Assembly: GCF_001625305.1 (NCBI RefSeq)
Contig: NW_017804376.1
Location: 1,227,976-1,291,975 of the forward strand
Length of the DNA stretch: 64,000 bases
DNA from: Branchiostoma belcheri
Taxonomy: Eukaryota; Chordata; Leptocardii; Amphioxiformes; Branchiostomatidae
Direction: 5' to 3'
Shown here: in pieces, positions 24,201 through 34,600 of the stretch
Numbering within the stretch: position 1 is the first letter of the stretch
How the letters are laid out: each line of letters begins with the position of its first letter
Made by a program: the position numbers and the translations under genes
The notes under the pieces: generated by a model
Databases searched by the model: none
What the model was told of the DNA's origin: nothing
Seen by the model: only the letters and a program-made list of their open reading frames with translations

Positions 24201-27200
24201 ATGGGAGGTATGAAAACTGACGACAGAGTAGTGCTTGCGGATTTGCAAATGAACCACCAAGAATGTCATGGAAAACTGTTCCGTCAACAAACACCCAAAT
24301 AACTGGGAGAGTTTACAACAAATACGCACATAGCCGGGGGCTAGGGTAAAGGACGCGGAATTATAATGTTGTTGTGGCGGCATCCTTGGAATAGTTTCCA
24401 AAGTGTCGCCATACCAGGTGACTTAGGTTAGGTCCCTCTAACATATCAAAACATTATAACAATAGCCGGTACCAGATGTTTAATAAATACAGAAACCTTA
24501 TTATTAAGACCTGTTATAACATAGCAATTATTAAGAACTGTCCATTTTAACGTTACAGATGGTTACAATAAAGTTTTTATCGCCAGGAGAGTCGATTTAA
24601 GAATTGCATTATGAACGAGAAAGAAATTTAAAAAAAAATACGTAGAAACCAAAATAGAAGTTTCCTAGCAACGCAGTGTTAAGATTCTAAATGGAGTTAC
24701 CTTAATATACTTCCATTGAATGGAGACTAAATTTGTAACCCTGAGTGCTAAATCTGGAATGTTACATTGCGTCCACAAATCCTTTGTCTGTGTGAGCTGT
24801 ATGTTGTGACCATGACTTGTTCCGTAACTATCAGATACAGTTCCACTGCTGACATAAACTCGGGAATTCCACCTGTAGAAACCTCTATCCTAAATCAACA
24901 CCAGGAAAGGAAAGTCTCCTGTTCTAACCTTCCTTTCTAAGTCTAGAGTAAGCCTACAAAAACATTCCATTGTCGCTACCTAGACCGAGCGATGCACATT
25001 TGCGTGTTGTAGTAATCAATATTTTCTCTGACGTTTGTCAAAAGAAGCTTACACCAGCGCAAGTGCCTTTTAACAGTCTGGTATTAGAGGAACACTAGTC
25101 AAAACAACTTTCCCGACAACACAGTTCTCACAGACCGTACTCCGTAGTGGAGCCAGTGACCACTTGTGCAGTACTTTCGTTAACGTTGCCTAGAAGTGTC
25201 TTGCTTTCTGTTGCGTGGCAGGTTGCCAACATATGTGAACACTAGTTACACTGTTTTACTATGTACAATGTTTAACACAGAGGCCTGAGTATGCTTCTTT
25301 GTGCGTTATGTTTTCAAATATATTATATATCTAACCCTGTTTATAATATTCTCAAAACACAAATCGCACGTGTAAGTACACAAAATAACAAACACATGAA
25401 GCGCTGTGTAGCATAACAAAACATGGCGTCACATGGCATTGTCTAACACAACATGACATGGTACTAAAACATAGCGGTCAATGGAACACTAGTCTGGCGC
25501 CTAACAAAATAATACAGCTTTTAACCAGACGTATGCCAGGGTAGAGGCTCCGATCTGGTACAATTACCGATTCATGACATCAGAGATGTCGATTGGAGTC
25601 TGTAAATTTTAAGAAAGATGTTCGCTTAAAAGACAGAGCTTTTCAATTTTAATTCATGTCACTTTACATCAATGGATCGACTTGAAATTTAGGATTTCTA
25701 AATGTGCCCTGATCGGAGTCTGTCGAAAAAGACTTGGTTGGCATCTAGCTACCTAACCTGACATACAGATAAAGTTACCATGGTTACAAATAAACAGAAA
25801 AGTGCAGAGGCAATTAAGGTACTCGTCTGTTTGTATAGAGATGAATAATTCTGAAACAGGTGTTCAACTATACTTTCATAAGTTCATCTGTGTTGGTAGT
25901 TACCTGTTTAGAGTTAAAACTTTAGATCCAACACAAAAGAGGTATCTGGTAGACGATGTCGGCCCCCGTCGCGGTTCAGTGAAGTGTTCAACTAAATCTG
26001 ATGTTATTTTCTGTTTTAGCCACCTCCAGCGGTACGCCAGACACTCTAGACAACAGAATCGGCGGCAACTGCGAGTCACCCACATACATGAAGCTCACCA
26101 TCAGAGTAAGAGGAGGTAGGTTCGAACTTATGTCTATTTCTTTCTCAAGATGCGTGTTAGTCTTAGATCTAGCCTCGCATCCAGCCTCCTTCACTTGCTA
26201 GGTTCGCTTTCCAATAGACCTACACAGCGACAGCAACCGTTGGGACACAGACTGTGACAGAGCAAAGTTGAAGAAGGCTGGACACTAGACTAGTGTTAGC
26301 TAAGTGGTAAATGAAGGCAGTCTGTTTTTATACTGTGTTAAACTTAGCTTAGCTTATCCAGCCTCCTTCGTTGCTTGGTTCGCTTTCTAACAGACGTACA
26401 CAGCAATGACAACCTATGAGAAACGGAATTAAGCTGAAGATGGGCCTAAGAAAGATAATATCATCATAGCCTGGTTACCAAAGGATAAAGACTCTGGAGC
26501 TAGAATAGGTCTGGTAATCAGTCTAAGACCATCAAGGAGCTTGAAAATCTTTGGTACCATCTAAACAGTAATCTACAGTCACTTCTAACATCTGCTCGGA
26601 GATTTAGTTATGTCGAGGCCGACAGTTTTCATGCAGTTCAGTCGACAAGTAGAGAGGACAATGTCCGTGACATTGGCATTGTTTCTGACGTGATCCATGC
26701 CTCCCGCGGGACTGTTGTGTCTATACAAACCTTTCAAGTCGGCAGTGATGGATCAGTAGGAGCATGCTAGCTGACAATCCGTCAGGGAAATACCCAAACC
26801 GTGGCTGTCCTTGATTACGGGACGGCCCCAAACATCACTAATCCAATTTTCAAGAGAAAGATGTCTTTAAATCACTTTATGCAGTAATTGTTATGATTCA
26901 ACTATACACTGGTAGTTTTCATGAACATGCCTCTTTTGTATATAGATACCAAAAACTAAAACCGTGGCTGTCCTTGATTACGGGGCGACTCCAAACATCA
27001 GTAATCCAATTTTGCAAAGAAAGATTTTAGCTTTCTGTAAATCACTTTATACTTTATATATTGTTATGATTCAACTACGCAGTAGTAATTTTAATGAACA
27101 CACCTCATTTGTATATGGACACCAAGGAAACTGCAAGCAAGGCCGATTAGGCGGATACTAGCATCCATAGGACAGGATTTAACTAAACCGGTTATGTAAA

Positions 27201-28363
27201 AGCCTGGTATAAACGCTAGAGGTGTTAGCCAGGTTATCCCTGTTAATCATTCATCCGGTTATCTGAAGTCTGGTATGAAACGAAAGAAATGGGACACAAA
27301 AATTGAAGAAAAGCAGCTTGACCTAGAATTTCTGTGTTGAAAAAAATCATCCCGCATTGTCAACGTTATAAGTATCGTTGGAAGCTATTCTTGGCTTGGC
27401 TGACGAAAATACAATGTAAAATACTATACAGTACTACATGAATAAATTGCACCTGTCATGTACAATGCATTAACTCTAAACTCGGATTCGTGGCAAGCGG
27501 TCAGGTCAAACTACAGGGCTTCTGGCGGCAGGTAATGACATTGTGTAAATCCCTGTACATGTGATGTCAGTCGTGGTTAAGTCTTTGATTAATCACGGAG
27601 GCAACATTGGGTCACAATCAGATTAAGACGGCAGGGCCTCGGATGAGACAATTCCACTGTTAAGTGTTTTCATCGAATTAGACCCAATCACTGCATTTGA
27701 TGAAAAGAAGGCTGCTTGGTTTTAACTCGATGGGGAAAACATGTTCAATAGAAGCGTTCTAAAAAATTTTGCCGTTTTAATGTACCAGCATTTTACATTA
27801 GGTAAGGGTTTCGGGTTAGATCTAATCTCCAAGCAGATGTTATGAGGAAAATTATGGGAAGATAGTGGTAAACGAAAACAAGGCGGCCAAATTGATGCTG
27901 TCATGAAAATATGTGGAATTCTTATACTGTCATGAAATTTCATATTTTGGGTAGTTACATGTTTAAAGGTAAAACTTTTGTTCCTACTGAAAAAGGGAAA
28001 TGTTCTCACCAAGAGATTTCTTCACTCTGGTCTTCCTCAGTAGACTGACCCAGTGAGGTTTGTCACGTGGCTTCTCTGAAGTGTGACGTCAACACTGGGT
28101 CAATGTAGAATTCTTATTTGTCATGCAACGATCTTTTCATTCACTAAATTTTCTTCTCCTTTGCATATTTTTCAGATCCCACGGAAAGGTCAGATTCAAC
28201 AGGCGGCAATCCCCCCGAGAGAGGAGATGGCGTAACGGACCTACCGTCAGTGGCGAAGAGCGCCGACAGGCGGGTTAACTCGGCTTTGCAGCTGAGAACG
28301 AACATTGTCACACTCCTACTGACCGCCCTACTGGCCACATTGTTCGGCATGTTGAGACTATAG
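6202..28363 (+). CDS. EFN: Ephrin, GPI-anchored (ephrin-A-like)
   Basis: This is a ligand of Eph receptor tyrosine kinases, displayed on the cell surface. The coding exons are 6202-6320, 20338-20600, 26020-26115 and 28176-28363, all with GT-AG introns and matching phases, giving 221 aa. Residues 1-27 form a signal peptide (hydrophobic core LPAWILFLLALVTPALG). Residues 28 to about 160 form the receptor-binding domain, with the ephrin signatures LDIICP, GYETC, GLEF and YYYI and the four conserved cysteines C61, C82, C93 and C145. A short hydrophilic linker and a hydrophobic C-terminus (about 202-221, no cytoplasmic tail) indicate GPI anchoring. The length matches ephrin-As. The first intron is 14 kb and MITE-rich. 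The third exon uses the GTAGGT donor after 26115, because the alternative GTAAGA donor after 26105 would give a premature stop. Whether it is orthologous to vertebrate A or B ephrins cannot be told from structure alone. Confidence 0.92.
8932..9455 (+). repeat. Tandem duplication, second copy split by a MITE
   Basis: A unit of about 150 bp, recognisable by AACAGAGCAA, AAAGCTAACGATAT, CAGTTAT.GAATTGAA and GTGGTTTTAGT, occurs at about 8932-9075. It occurs again from about 9084, interrupted at 9182-9362 by a MITE, and resumes at 9363-9455. The first copy therefore shows the approximate pre-insertion sequence of the second. Confidence 0.7.
9182..9362. mobile_element. MITE, TAGCCTCTACCAGGCTT family
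   Basis: This is a 181-bp inverted repeat beginning TAGCCTCTACCAGGCTT and ending AAGCCTGGTAGAGGCTA. The inner arms are AGAGAGATAACATGCCAG / CTGGCATGTTATCTCTCT. It is flanked by CGACAATAT (9173-9181) and CGACAATGT (9363-9371), a 9-bp target duplication with one substitution. Related copies lie at 14430-14627, 22782-22918 and 54380-54497. Confidence 0.88.
11676..11782. repeat. Inverted repeat, 24-bp arms
   Basis: The left arm at 11676-11699 (GCCTAGCCTGGTAGCCAGCC plus TATT) and the right arm at 11759-11782 are complementary at 23 of 24 positions, with a loop of about 59 bp. The terminal words resemble the TAGCC ends of the MITEs nearby, but no target duplication was found. It is probably a decayed small MITE. 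Confidence 0.6.
12142..12324. mobile_element. MITE, TAGCCAGGCCCC family
   Basis: This is a 183-bp hairpin element. One arm carries CGGTGGGGAA, then a poly-T run and ATAGCCGGCCATCCTAC. The other carries GTAGGATGGCCGGCTAT and TTCCCCACCGCC. The outer ends are TAGCC and GGCTA. It is flanked by a perfect 9-bp target duplication, CTGTGTGAG (12133-12141 and 12325-12333). It differs in sequence from the other families but shares their architecture. Confidence 0.88.
13912..13960. repeat. Cluster of short palindromes rich in TCGT/ACGA
   Basis: The stretch contains GCACGATAGTCGTGC (13937-13951, a 6-bp stem with a 3-base loop) beside the overlapping words CGCACGATCGTCGTACGATG and GTCGTAC. No target duplication or second copy is seen in the window. 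It may be a transposon terminus or a chance CpG-rich palindrome cluster. Confidence 0.45.
14430..14627. mobile_element. MITE, TAGCCTCTACCAGGCTT family
   Basis: This is a 198-bp hairpin copy of the family at 9182, with arms GGAAAGAGTAGAAATCG / CGATTTCTACTCTTTCC and GATAGCATGCCAGGGG / CCCCTGGCATGCTATC. It ends GAAGAGGCTA. Its flanks (CCCTGTTGG and GGAAAGGTG) do not match, so the target duplication has been lost or the flank rearranged. Open frames through it are only hairpin reads. Confidence 0.85.
15349..15572. mobile_element. MITE of the TACTCTCCAAGCAGAGG family with an insertion
   Basis: It begins TACTCTCCAAGCAGAGGTTG and carries the same internal words as the copy at 42106-42276 (TATATGGCCGTTTTT, GATACTGCCTGGCCAATTTG, GCCACCGAGAGGGATCT). 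It ends in a degraded terminus (ACTTGGAGA). Relative to the 42106 copy it has an extra block of about 55 bp at 15397-15452, described separately. No clear target duplication remains. Confidence 0.75.
15397..15452 (-). mobile_element. LINE/SINE 3'-tail insertion
   Basis: On the minus strand this block reads GAGCAATAAAGTTGATTTGA followed by further TTGAT(T/TT) repeats. That is the form of a non-LTR retrotransposon 3' end with a polyadenylation-like AATAAA and a short tandem tail. It lies between TATATA words inside the MITE at 15349, and the copy at 42106 lacks it. Confidence 0.55.
17358..17987. mobile_element. MITE with TAGCCTCC ends, split by a second transposon
   Basis: The termini are TAGCCTCCATAGCA and, inverted, TAGCCTCCGTAGCA, flanked by a perfect 9-bp target duplication GTGGATTTG (17349-17357 and 17988-17996). 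After removal of the inner element at 17548-17971 and one copy of its target duplication, it is about 200 bp long, like the other 9-bp-duplication MITEs. Internal arms share GGTCTTC words. Confidence 0.85.
17548..17971. mobile_element. hAT-like nonautonomous element with GGTACA repeats
   Basis: This is a 424-bp element with terminal inverted repeats TAGAGCTGTGTACC / GGTACACAGCTCTA and a perfect 8-bp target duplication CCTGCTAC (17540-17547 and 17972-17979). An 8-bp duplication and TAGAG ends are typical of the hAT superfamily. The interior is built from GGTACA units near both ends, including AGGTACAGGTACAGGTACA at the left and several TACCGGTAC/GGTACAG words at the right. No transposase is encoded. 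Confidence 0.85.
18199..18620. repeat. Tandem repeat, unit about 171-180 bp
   Basis: GACAGAATTTCCGGTGTC starts at 18199, 18370 and 18550, each time followed by a version of GGAGGTCAACGCGGAGTG and AAGCAACTCCACC; the third copy is shortened. The minus strand is open for 216 codons across the array (18037-18687) because the repeat units keep phase. The peptide repeats VELLTLRVDLQTLF.DTGNSVR but matches no family I recognise. It is more likely a minisatellite or transposon interior than a gene, since no splice context or start supports expression. Confidence 0.7.
20338..20600 (+). CDS. EFN: Ephrin exon 2 (receptor-binding domain core)
   Basis: This exon carries most of the ephrin domain: residues 40-127, three of the four conserved cysteines, and the motif running from PFGLEF to YYYI. 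It is entered in phase 2 and left in phase 1. Its last 40 bases and its donor site are copied twice more downstream at exact 150-bp spacing (see 20561-20905). Confidence 0.92.
20561..20905 (+). repeat. 150-bp tandem triplication covering the ephrin exon 2 donor
   Basis: The end of ephrin exon 2 (GGACTGGAGTTCG to ATATAG) plus about 110 bp of intron recurs with exact 150-bp spacing, starting at 20561, 20711 and 20861. The second and third copies begin GGACTAGAATTCGAGAAGGG, keep the GATTACTATTATATAG end and are followed by GTGGGT instead of GTAAGT. TCTCCAAGCAGA, the terminal word of a local MITE family, sits at each downstream junction (20696, 20846, 20954). Confidence 0.88.
20906..21690 (+). 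other. Ephrin intron 2, left part
   Basis: AT-rich noncoding DNA. I see no exon, RNA gene or complete element here apart from the end of the tandem array. It is followed by the ATTACG-rich block and several MITEs. Confidence 0.5.
21695..21870. repeat. Degenerate ATTACG array
   Basis: ATTACG or the close variant TTTACG/CTTACG occurs about ten times in 175 bp, including GATTACGAATTACG twice near the start. Spacing is irregular, so it is a cryptic simple repeat rather than a clean satellite. It lies immediately left of the Harbinger-like element at 21897. Confidence 0.6.
21897..22282. mobile_element. PIF/Harbinger-like nonautonomous element
   Basis: The terminal inverted repeats are about 34 bp, beginning GGCCATGTTGATTTGATTAT and including ATGGATGACATCC. 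The flanks are a TAA target duplication (21894-21896 and 22283-22285). TWA duplications with GGCC-type ends are characteristic of PIF/Harbinger elements. The 386-bp interior has no transposase. A fragment of the same subfamily lies inverted at 57274 and another at 52226, while 48163 and 51804 are a sister subfamily. Confidence 0.85.
22403..22593. mobile_element. MITE, TAG(T/C)CTCCACCAGACTC family
   Basis: This is a 191-bp hairpin element of the family at 5240. It starts TAGCCTCCACCAGACTCC and ends GGAGTCTGGTGGAGACTA. It is flanked by a perfect 9-bp target duplication GAGACATAT (22394-22402 and 22594-22602). Confidence 0.9.
22782..22918. mobile_element. Truncated MITE, TAGCCTCTACCAGGCTT family
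   Basis: The left arm of the family (TAGCCTCTACCAGGCTTCC, GGAAAGAGTAGAAATTGG, GGGGAGTTGGTCCGCTGG) is present up to about 22918. The right arm is replaced by unrelated sequence, although TCGGTCGATTTCTTCTATT near 23004-23022 may be its mutated remnant. Confidence 0.7.
23415..23615. mobile_element. MITE, TAGTCTCCACCAGACTC family
   Basis: This is a 201-bp hairpin copy starting TAGTCTCCATCAGACTCC and ending GGAGTCTGGTGGAGACTA, with the arms GATTTCTACTATTTATTCGG and GCAGTAGAAATC typical of the family. The flanking 9-mers do not match each other, so the insertion duplication has decayed. Confidence 0.85.
23616..26019 (+). other. Ephrin intron 2, right part
   Basis: I find no coding exon, RNA gene or complete transposon here. 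The sequence is AT-rich and apparently unique up to the acceptor TTTTAG of ephrin exon 3 at 26019. Confidence 0.5.
26116..28175 (+). other. Ephrin intron 3 with two local duplications
   Basis: Noncoding. A 50-60 bp word set (CCAGCCTCCTTC, TTGCT.GGTTCGCTTTC, ACACAGC) occurs near 26180 and again near 26358. A separate tandem duplication with a 162-bp period covers 26796-27121, marked by AAACCGTGGCTGTCCTTGAT at 26796 and 26958. A single TCTCCAAGCAGA MITE-terminus word lies at 27826. Confidence 0.65.
26796..27121 (+). repeat. 162-bp tandem duplication
   Basis: The two copies begin AAACCGTGGCTGTCCTTGAT at 26796 and 26958. They share CCAAACATCA.TAATCCAATT, AAATCACTTTAT, TTGTTATGATTCAACTA and TTTGTATAT, with about 85 percent identity by eye. 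No terminal repeats. It looks like a simple unequal-exchange duplication. Confidence 0.75.
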
Positions 28364-30310
28364 CAGTGAAGACTGAGAGAGGATTTATCTACAGACTTTT
28401 AAGGATGAATGAAAGAAGACTTTAAAATCCACAGTCACCGCAAGGATCAGTGTGCAAGTTGAACAAACTCGAGCGTTGGACAAATTTCACCGAAAAATCA
28501 TCAGAATTCACCGGCCAAGAATCTGGATATTGCGTCTCGACCACCCCGAACTTCAGACGAAAGCTACTGAGGAAAATATTTTGAACAAGGGTTGAAATTT
28601 TCTATGAAAGTTTAGCTGGAAATAGTGAAGACAACAGCAGGATTCTGTTGTGACCTATGTGTGTGTTATTAAGTCCCCGTTTTCTCGATGCGAAGGTTTT
28701 GTACCTTGTGAATTGGCAGTTGCAAGAGAAGACGTATTGTCCACCAGCCGTCTCCAAGGCCGTGTAGTGATGGTATTGATTTAACGTCGATATCAGTTTC
28801 ACAAACACGAAACGGTTGACAGACTGCGAGCGATTCACAACGACAAGACGTCCCGACCAACATGGAGACAATTTGTCAAAGTTTACCGCCTTCTACACAA
28901 CAAAGGCGAGTCCATAACCCCAAATAGTTTATCATATATCCCTTTATCATTGATTCATGAACACTAGCATTACGATTATCATCATCAGTTAATTCTTAGA
29001 TCAATTTTTGGAACACAAAAAGAAGTTTGCCTCCTGACTCGATATATGTTTAAAGTTATCTCTTTCTCTAGATAGAAGCAATTTGTGGAAATTGTTTTAT
29101 TTAATTACTGGTACGACGAAAGAGCTGCTGCTTATATGTAGAAGAGCTTTTCCAATTCATTGAACGTATTTTTGGAAACACAGGGCATAGCTATAGTGCA
29201 GTCATACATGATCAAACTTGTGTGTTTTGCAAAGTGTGAATATGCTAATGAAGCCACGTTGATCATCAGAATGTCGTCTATCGGTTTTATGAAAATTACC
29301 TACTGACAATCCAATGGAAATTATGACAGCTTCAAGACAAGCGCATTTACTTTTTACCCAGTTCTTTCTCCCTGGCCCTCTTCGATTTTTATATTTCAAT
29401 TTTTCGACGCTGAAAAAGAAAACAGAGCACTGAAAACATGACAAGACCCCGGCGAATTCGCCTCGTAGATTGACAAAACGAATTATTTTAAGAAAAAAAT
29501 TACAATTTTGATTGTAAAGATTTACAATTTTATATATACTTGACCCTCCATTTTGTTTTGATATCACAGACGATGCGGCACTATGTAGGGCTGTGATTAA
29601 ATTCTTTATTATATCTGATGACAGAAAATATTTTCTGGACGCGAGTGTTGAGTGCTGTATCTATCCACGAGATATCAAAAAGTGGCGATCCATTCAAAAC
29701 ATTCCATCTAAGTCATTCCACCAAGTGCAGACTTTACCATTCACCAACCAATCAAACGTTATTTTTGTGCTTTTACGCTACAAAAGCCCGGATGGCCTAA
29801 ATTGTGCTCTTTTCCCCTGAAATATTTCATAGGCCCCCATATATTTTAGTCAAACAAATCCTCGTAGGAAATATCACACAAATGTTACCCACTAATGATT
29901 AGAGTTATAGTGGAGTAGCAAACCATCCCGTGCTATTTTTAGTTGACAGTTACATCGAGCATCAGTTTTTTTTTAATTGCTGGTAGAGAATCATTTGCCG
30001 TGCGGTATTTTTTGTTGTACTCAAGAAGAAAAAAATGTGTCTGAAATTGTAGATCGTGTGCGAAGGCGTCGCACAGTAAAGTGCAGTACGTAATGTAAGT
30101 AACACATCGTCTGTACACGAGTGATTCTGTAAATATCTGTCCAATTTGTTACGCTGCTGTGTTTTATGTTGTAAGTTGTGTAAAATTGACGAAGATCCTA
30201 AGATATAATTCTGCACGTGGGGCCCACCACAGCTCCGCGTGCAACTTGCTTCAAAAGCAATCTTGTACATTTTGTACAGAAGTTCAAATAAAATGTTTTA
30301 CAGCTTACAT
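28364..30310 (+). other. Ephrin 3' UTR (inferred)
   Basis: Noncoding sequence after the ephrin stop at 28361-28363. It carries no element or exon that I recognise. The first good AATAAA on this strand with a U/GU-rich downstream context is at 30287, so a 3' UTR of about 1.9 kb is inferred. Confidence 0.5.
30287..30292 (+). terminator. Candidate ephrin polyadenylation signal
   Basis: AATAAA on the plus strand, followed within 30 bases by TTTTACAGC and T-rich sequence. It is the most convincing signal between the ephrin stop and the convergent ERCC5 gene. Confidence 0.55.
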
Positions 30311-31346
30311 TTTCTTATGGTCATTTATTTTACTGGGTGAATTGATAATATGATAAACGTTTAACGTATTTTCAGTGTTAGCGCTACAAATACTTAGGTA
30401 TACAAAAACGAGTCACTTACCTGTACTACTTGTCAATTCCGCTAGATGGGGCCTGTACACTGCCAAAGTCACACACTAGTTCATAATACGTATATCCATG
30501 AGCTACATTTCTCTGACCATGGACTGCCCCCGGAAATTTCCAGTATTCCAGGAGGTTGTATATTGGAAGGAAAATGTCACCTACATGCACAATAAAAAAC
30601 AAACGAATAGGTAAATTCAAGATGTCATAAAGACCCATTTAATTTTCAGGCCAGAACAAAAGTAGAAACAATTTCAATTTGGTAAATTCAAGGTGTCATA
30701 ATCACACCTGTGAAATTTATATTCAGGCCAGAAGTTGCAGAACAACTTACCCAAAACAGTAGCCTGTCATTCAACAAAGATGGCGGTTCCATTCTACTCC
30801 TGATGACGTCAGATTTAAAGGGACAGTCCACTTCATAGTAGGGGTCAACAGATTTCCATCTTAAGCCATCTACACACACTGCAGCATCTACATGTAACCT
30901 GTCACCAACATTTTCCAAGGAAATGGCTTTTACAAGTCTTTAATGGGCAAAAAAAGATTCTTTTACTTCACAGCATATTCAATTCTCTCTCCACATATAT
31001 GCAAATTTCATGTCAGTAAATGCCATTGGGAGAAGGCACTTGGATATTCTACACATACTAGTACATGCAGTAATTTAGACAACATATCAGACCTAGTACC
31101 ATGTTAGATAAAATACATACACAGACCATGTAAAATATATACCCTGTACATGTGTGGTTTCACATTTTTGTACACATTTTCATTTTGTATTTGATTTGGT
31201 AATGTAAATTCTGCCAATTCATTTACCATGTAAACATTCAGTAATACATGTACATATAAATGTTCAGTGTACATAATTTCATAAATACAGTAAGTGTTTC
31301 AACAATTAGCACAAATGCTTAAAAACATTGGACCTGTAGAACAAGC
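30311..31346. other. Spacer between convergent ephrin and ERCC5
   Basis: No gene is seen. A 70-bp direct repeat is visible: GGTAAATTCAAG(A/G)TGTCATAA at about 30611 and 30681, each followed by CAGGCCAGAA. AAAGATGGCGG at 30777 resembles a YY1 site. The rest is AT-rich. Confidence 0.5.
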
Positions 31347-31352
31347 TTTATT
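31347..31352 (-). terminator. Candidate ERCC5 polyadenylation signal
   Basis: AATAAA on the minus strand (TTTATT on plus), about 300 bases after the ERCC5 stop codon. It would end a short 3' UTR that contains no other feature I can name. Confidence 0.6.
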
Positions 31353-31654
31353 GTACATCATAGTCCCATATTTCACAAATCAGACAGACTAAAAATTCAT
31401 TAGAATATAAACTGAAGTCTATACATTTGCGAGGATCAGGAATTGACTATGTACTTCTTTACGATACAATTTACAGTGTACACTCGTAAACAATATGAAT
31501 AATGACTTGGACATTCTTTGGTCATTATTTCATTTTACATTTTGTCAGGGATGCAACCATACATTCTTACATATCATACCATATCCAAAATGTTTTCCAT
31601 AAGTTCTTAAAACCTAAATGATACAAGGAACAACACTCTGAATCAAACACCAAA

Positions 31655-34600
31655 CTACACTCTTCTCTTGGCTCCTCTTTTCCCACCCCTCTTCACTTTA
31701 CTATCCAGACTTTTCCTTGTTTCCCCTGATTCACTGTCACCCTCACTCTCCTGACCTTCGACCTGACCTTCCTTCCCATTGGACAATGACCTTTTCTGTG
31801 AACTCTGACCTTTAGGCACGACCTCTGACACAAACCCCCCACTGGTCTCTAACTCCTCCTCTGAGGAAGTTCCCTCTGACAGATCAGCATTTTGCACTAC
31901 AGCAGTCTTAGTAGTGCTCTTTGCTGCTTTACCCTTACCCTTACCCTTTCCCCGCCCTTTACCCTTTCCCCGGGCACCCTTCCCAGCAGCCACTGGGCTT
32001 CCTCGGGCAGATTTTGACTCCTCTTCTGCGTCTTCTTCTTCTCCCTCCTTCCGGTGGAAATTGTTGACGACCCTCCTGATACGCTTGCTCTTGATTTTCC
32101 TCTTCTCTTCTTCCACTTCCATGGGGAAGAACGAAGTGATCTTGCTTTGACTCTGCAAGAAGAAAAAAAAAAACAGTCACACTGACTGACTTTCATTACT
32201 GACTGACTTTCATTTCATGTGAGTTGGATATAAGAATTTCCGTGACTTAGCATTTTGTGTCCCACAATAATTCAATGTTCTTAGCAGGCTAGAAAGACAC
32301 TTCAAAGTAGCCATGTGACAAGCCTCGCTGGGTCAATCTACAGAGGAAGACCAGAGTGACTGGGCGAAAGCTCTAGGTGAGAGAACTGTGTTGGATTGAA
32401 AGTTTTAACTTCAAATGTCCTGCCACTTACCCCATCCTCTATCTTCTTGAGTCCCTTCATAACAGGAAGCAGCACTTCATCAGTTTTAGTGGTGGTCCAG
32501 CCGAACCTCTGCATGGCAAACTGTCGGAGGGACGGGACGTCTGGCGCCCCCCATGCAAACGGTTCCTTGGACTGATCCACGGTGGGTGAGAGGTATGCCT
32601 CCACCACGGTGATGTTGGGAAAGCCCGGTGACAGCTCCAGTTTACGCAGCTTCGCCTTGATCGGAGTCTCCTGTGGGATCTTCTCCTGCTTTTGTGCGTC
32701 GTCCCACCATGCCCTGATGGTATAAAAAAGAAAAGAATTTGTAAGAAACCGATAAACAAACAAAGGCAAAAAGGCATAGCCTTTTTGGGGCCGTGGGGGC
32801 AGTCGGTTGTTAGTCCACTGTGTCTAGAGCACAGTATTGGAAGGCAGAGCCCATCCCTCTCCTTCCATCGTTCTGCCTCCCCTACCGGTACCCATTTTAC
32901 ACCTGGGTGGAGAGAGGAAAGTCATGTGAAGTGTCTTTCCCAAGGACACAACTTCTAGCCAGGAATGCCAGGAATCGAACCCGCAACCTCTCAATCTTTT
33001 TTGCATTCTTGTTTCTTACCTGAAAGCCTGTAAAGCAGCGATGCCCTCCCCTGGGAACTCCTGTAGCACCTCCATGGCCAGCACCTTGCCCACCCCCTGG
33101 ATCCCCTCCGTGTAGTCGCTTCCAGTCAGCAGGGCAAAGTTTATCAGCCTGGACCGGTCCATTGCTGCAGGAAAGTAGGTAAGTTTTATTGATTTCAAAG
33201 AGAAGACTTGAGCAGACAAATATGGGACGGGGTACTTTATATCTCTACTCTACAGAGATGATGGCATTTTTGCAGCTAGGAAACGAGTATAAGAAAGATT
33301 AAATCTTTTCCTTACCTAACTGTGAAACAACATCCTTGCAATTGTAAACCTCCATGTCTCGCTGTTGGCTGAAGAAGTTTTTGTAGACCTGCCGTCCTCC
33401 AAACAACCAGACATCACTGTCATCGGTGATGGTACCCTCCGTCTGTTTTGATTGGTCGAGGAAGGCGCACTGCGCCTCCGCTTCTGTCGGACTCTGGACA
33501 TACGGGATCCCAAACAGGCGCAGTAACTCCTTGAAGGAAATCGAAAAATCATTTTTTTATTCACTATTTCTCTGCTGAGCACTCAGTGGTTGTCAGAAAG
33601 AGAATGGTATACATCATTAGAACATACACCACTACCAGTGGACTAGCCTCCTGCTGCAGTGTTCTCTGTACTTGCACAATTGTGTGGCCCAGGGGATGAG
33701 GAAACAGACATGGGTGCTGTCCTGAGCTCCTATTGGGACTAATTTTCATAGTGATAAAGAACCCTGAGCTCCTAGTGGAAGTTCTGAGAATGGAAATGGG
33801 GTTAGAGGTGTATAGCCAAAAGCTTTTGGAAAGGAGGAACAATCAGTCTGACAGTGGGAAATTGTGTAACACAGGCTACGGTGCATATGATGTAGGAAGG
33901 AATTAAACTTAAAGCTAAGACTGACCTGGCTCTCTACATACATCTGCTCAGTGATGGAGGCAGCCAGTTTCTCCTGCTTGGCCTGCTGTGCCTGCAGAGT
34001 TTTCCTCTCTGTCTGCAGCTCCTGCTCTACCTCTGCCAGGTTACCGGGGTTCAAACCTTCCCATGCAGCGGGCCTAGAACATATGGGGGATGGAACCATC
34101 ATCATTCCAAGGAAAACTCATCATGGCATTGCATGGCATAATGGTCAGAGCATTTGGTTCGGAACCAAGACTTAGAGGTCCTGTGTTCGATCCCCTGAAA
34201 TGCCCTGATGTTGTGCCCTTAGGAAAGACACCTCACACAGCTTTCCTCACTTAACTCAGGTGAAAATGAGTACCTACAAATGTAGCTTTGGCTAGGGACA
34301 TCTCTCGAATAGGACGTTAAATGGAAGTCCCATGTTTGGGCCACACATGTTAAAAAACCCACTACACACATTTTGAAAAAGACTAGGGGCATGCCCAGGT
34401 ATGCAATGTTCTAAATTCTACAGCTCACTTCAAACCACCAGTGTAGCAGAATCATCAGCAAGTTGATATTGGCTACCTTAACCCCAAAGACATTAGACAA
34501 TGACAATTTCTTACTGTTCCTGAGTGGGTGACTGAGGCCTGCTGGTACTGGGTGTGGAGGCTTGACTGTTAGCCTGGCTCCCAGACCTACTGCTGCTCAA

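Noticed and set aside
26105..26110. GTAAGA donor for ephrin exon 3
   Set aside because: Using it shifts the frame and gives a stop soon after the GPI exon begins; the GTAGGT donor after 26115 keeps the frame to a proper C-terminus.
31914..31975. Telomere-like TTACCC repeats
   Set aside because: They are the codons of the glycine-lysine stretch in the last ERCC5 exon, read on the opposite strand, and not an interstitial telomere.
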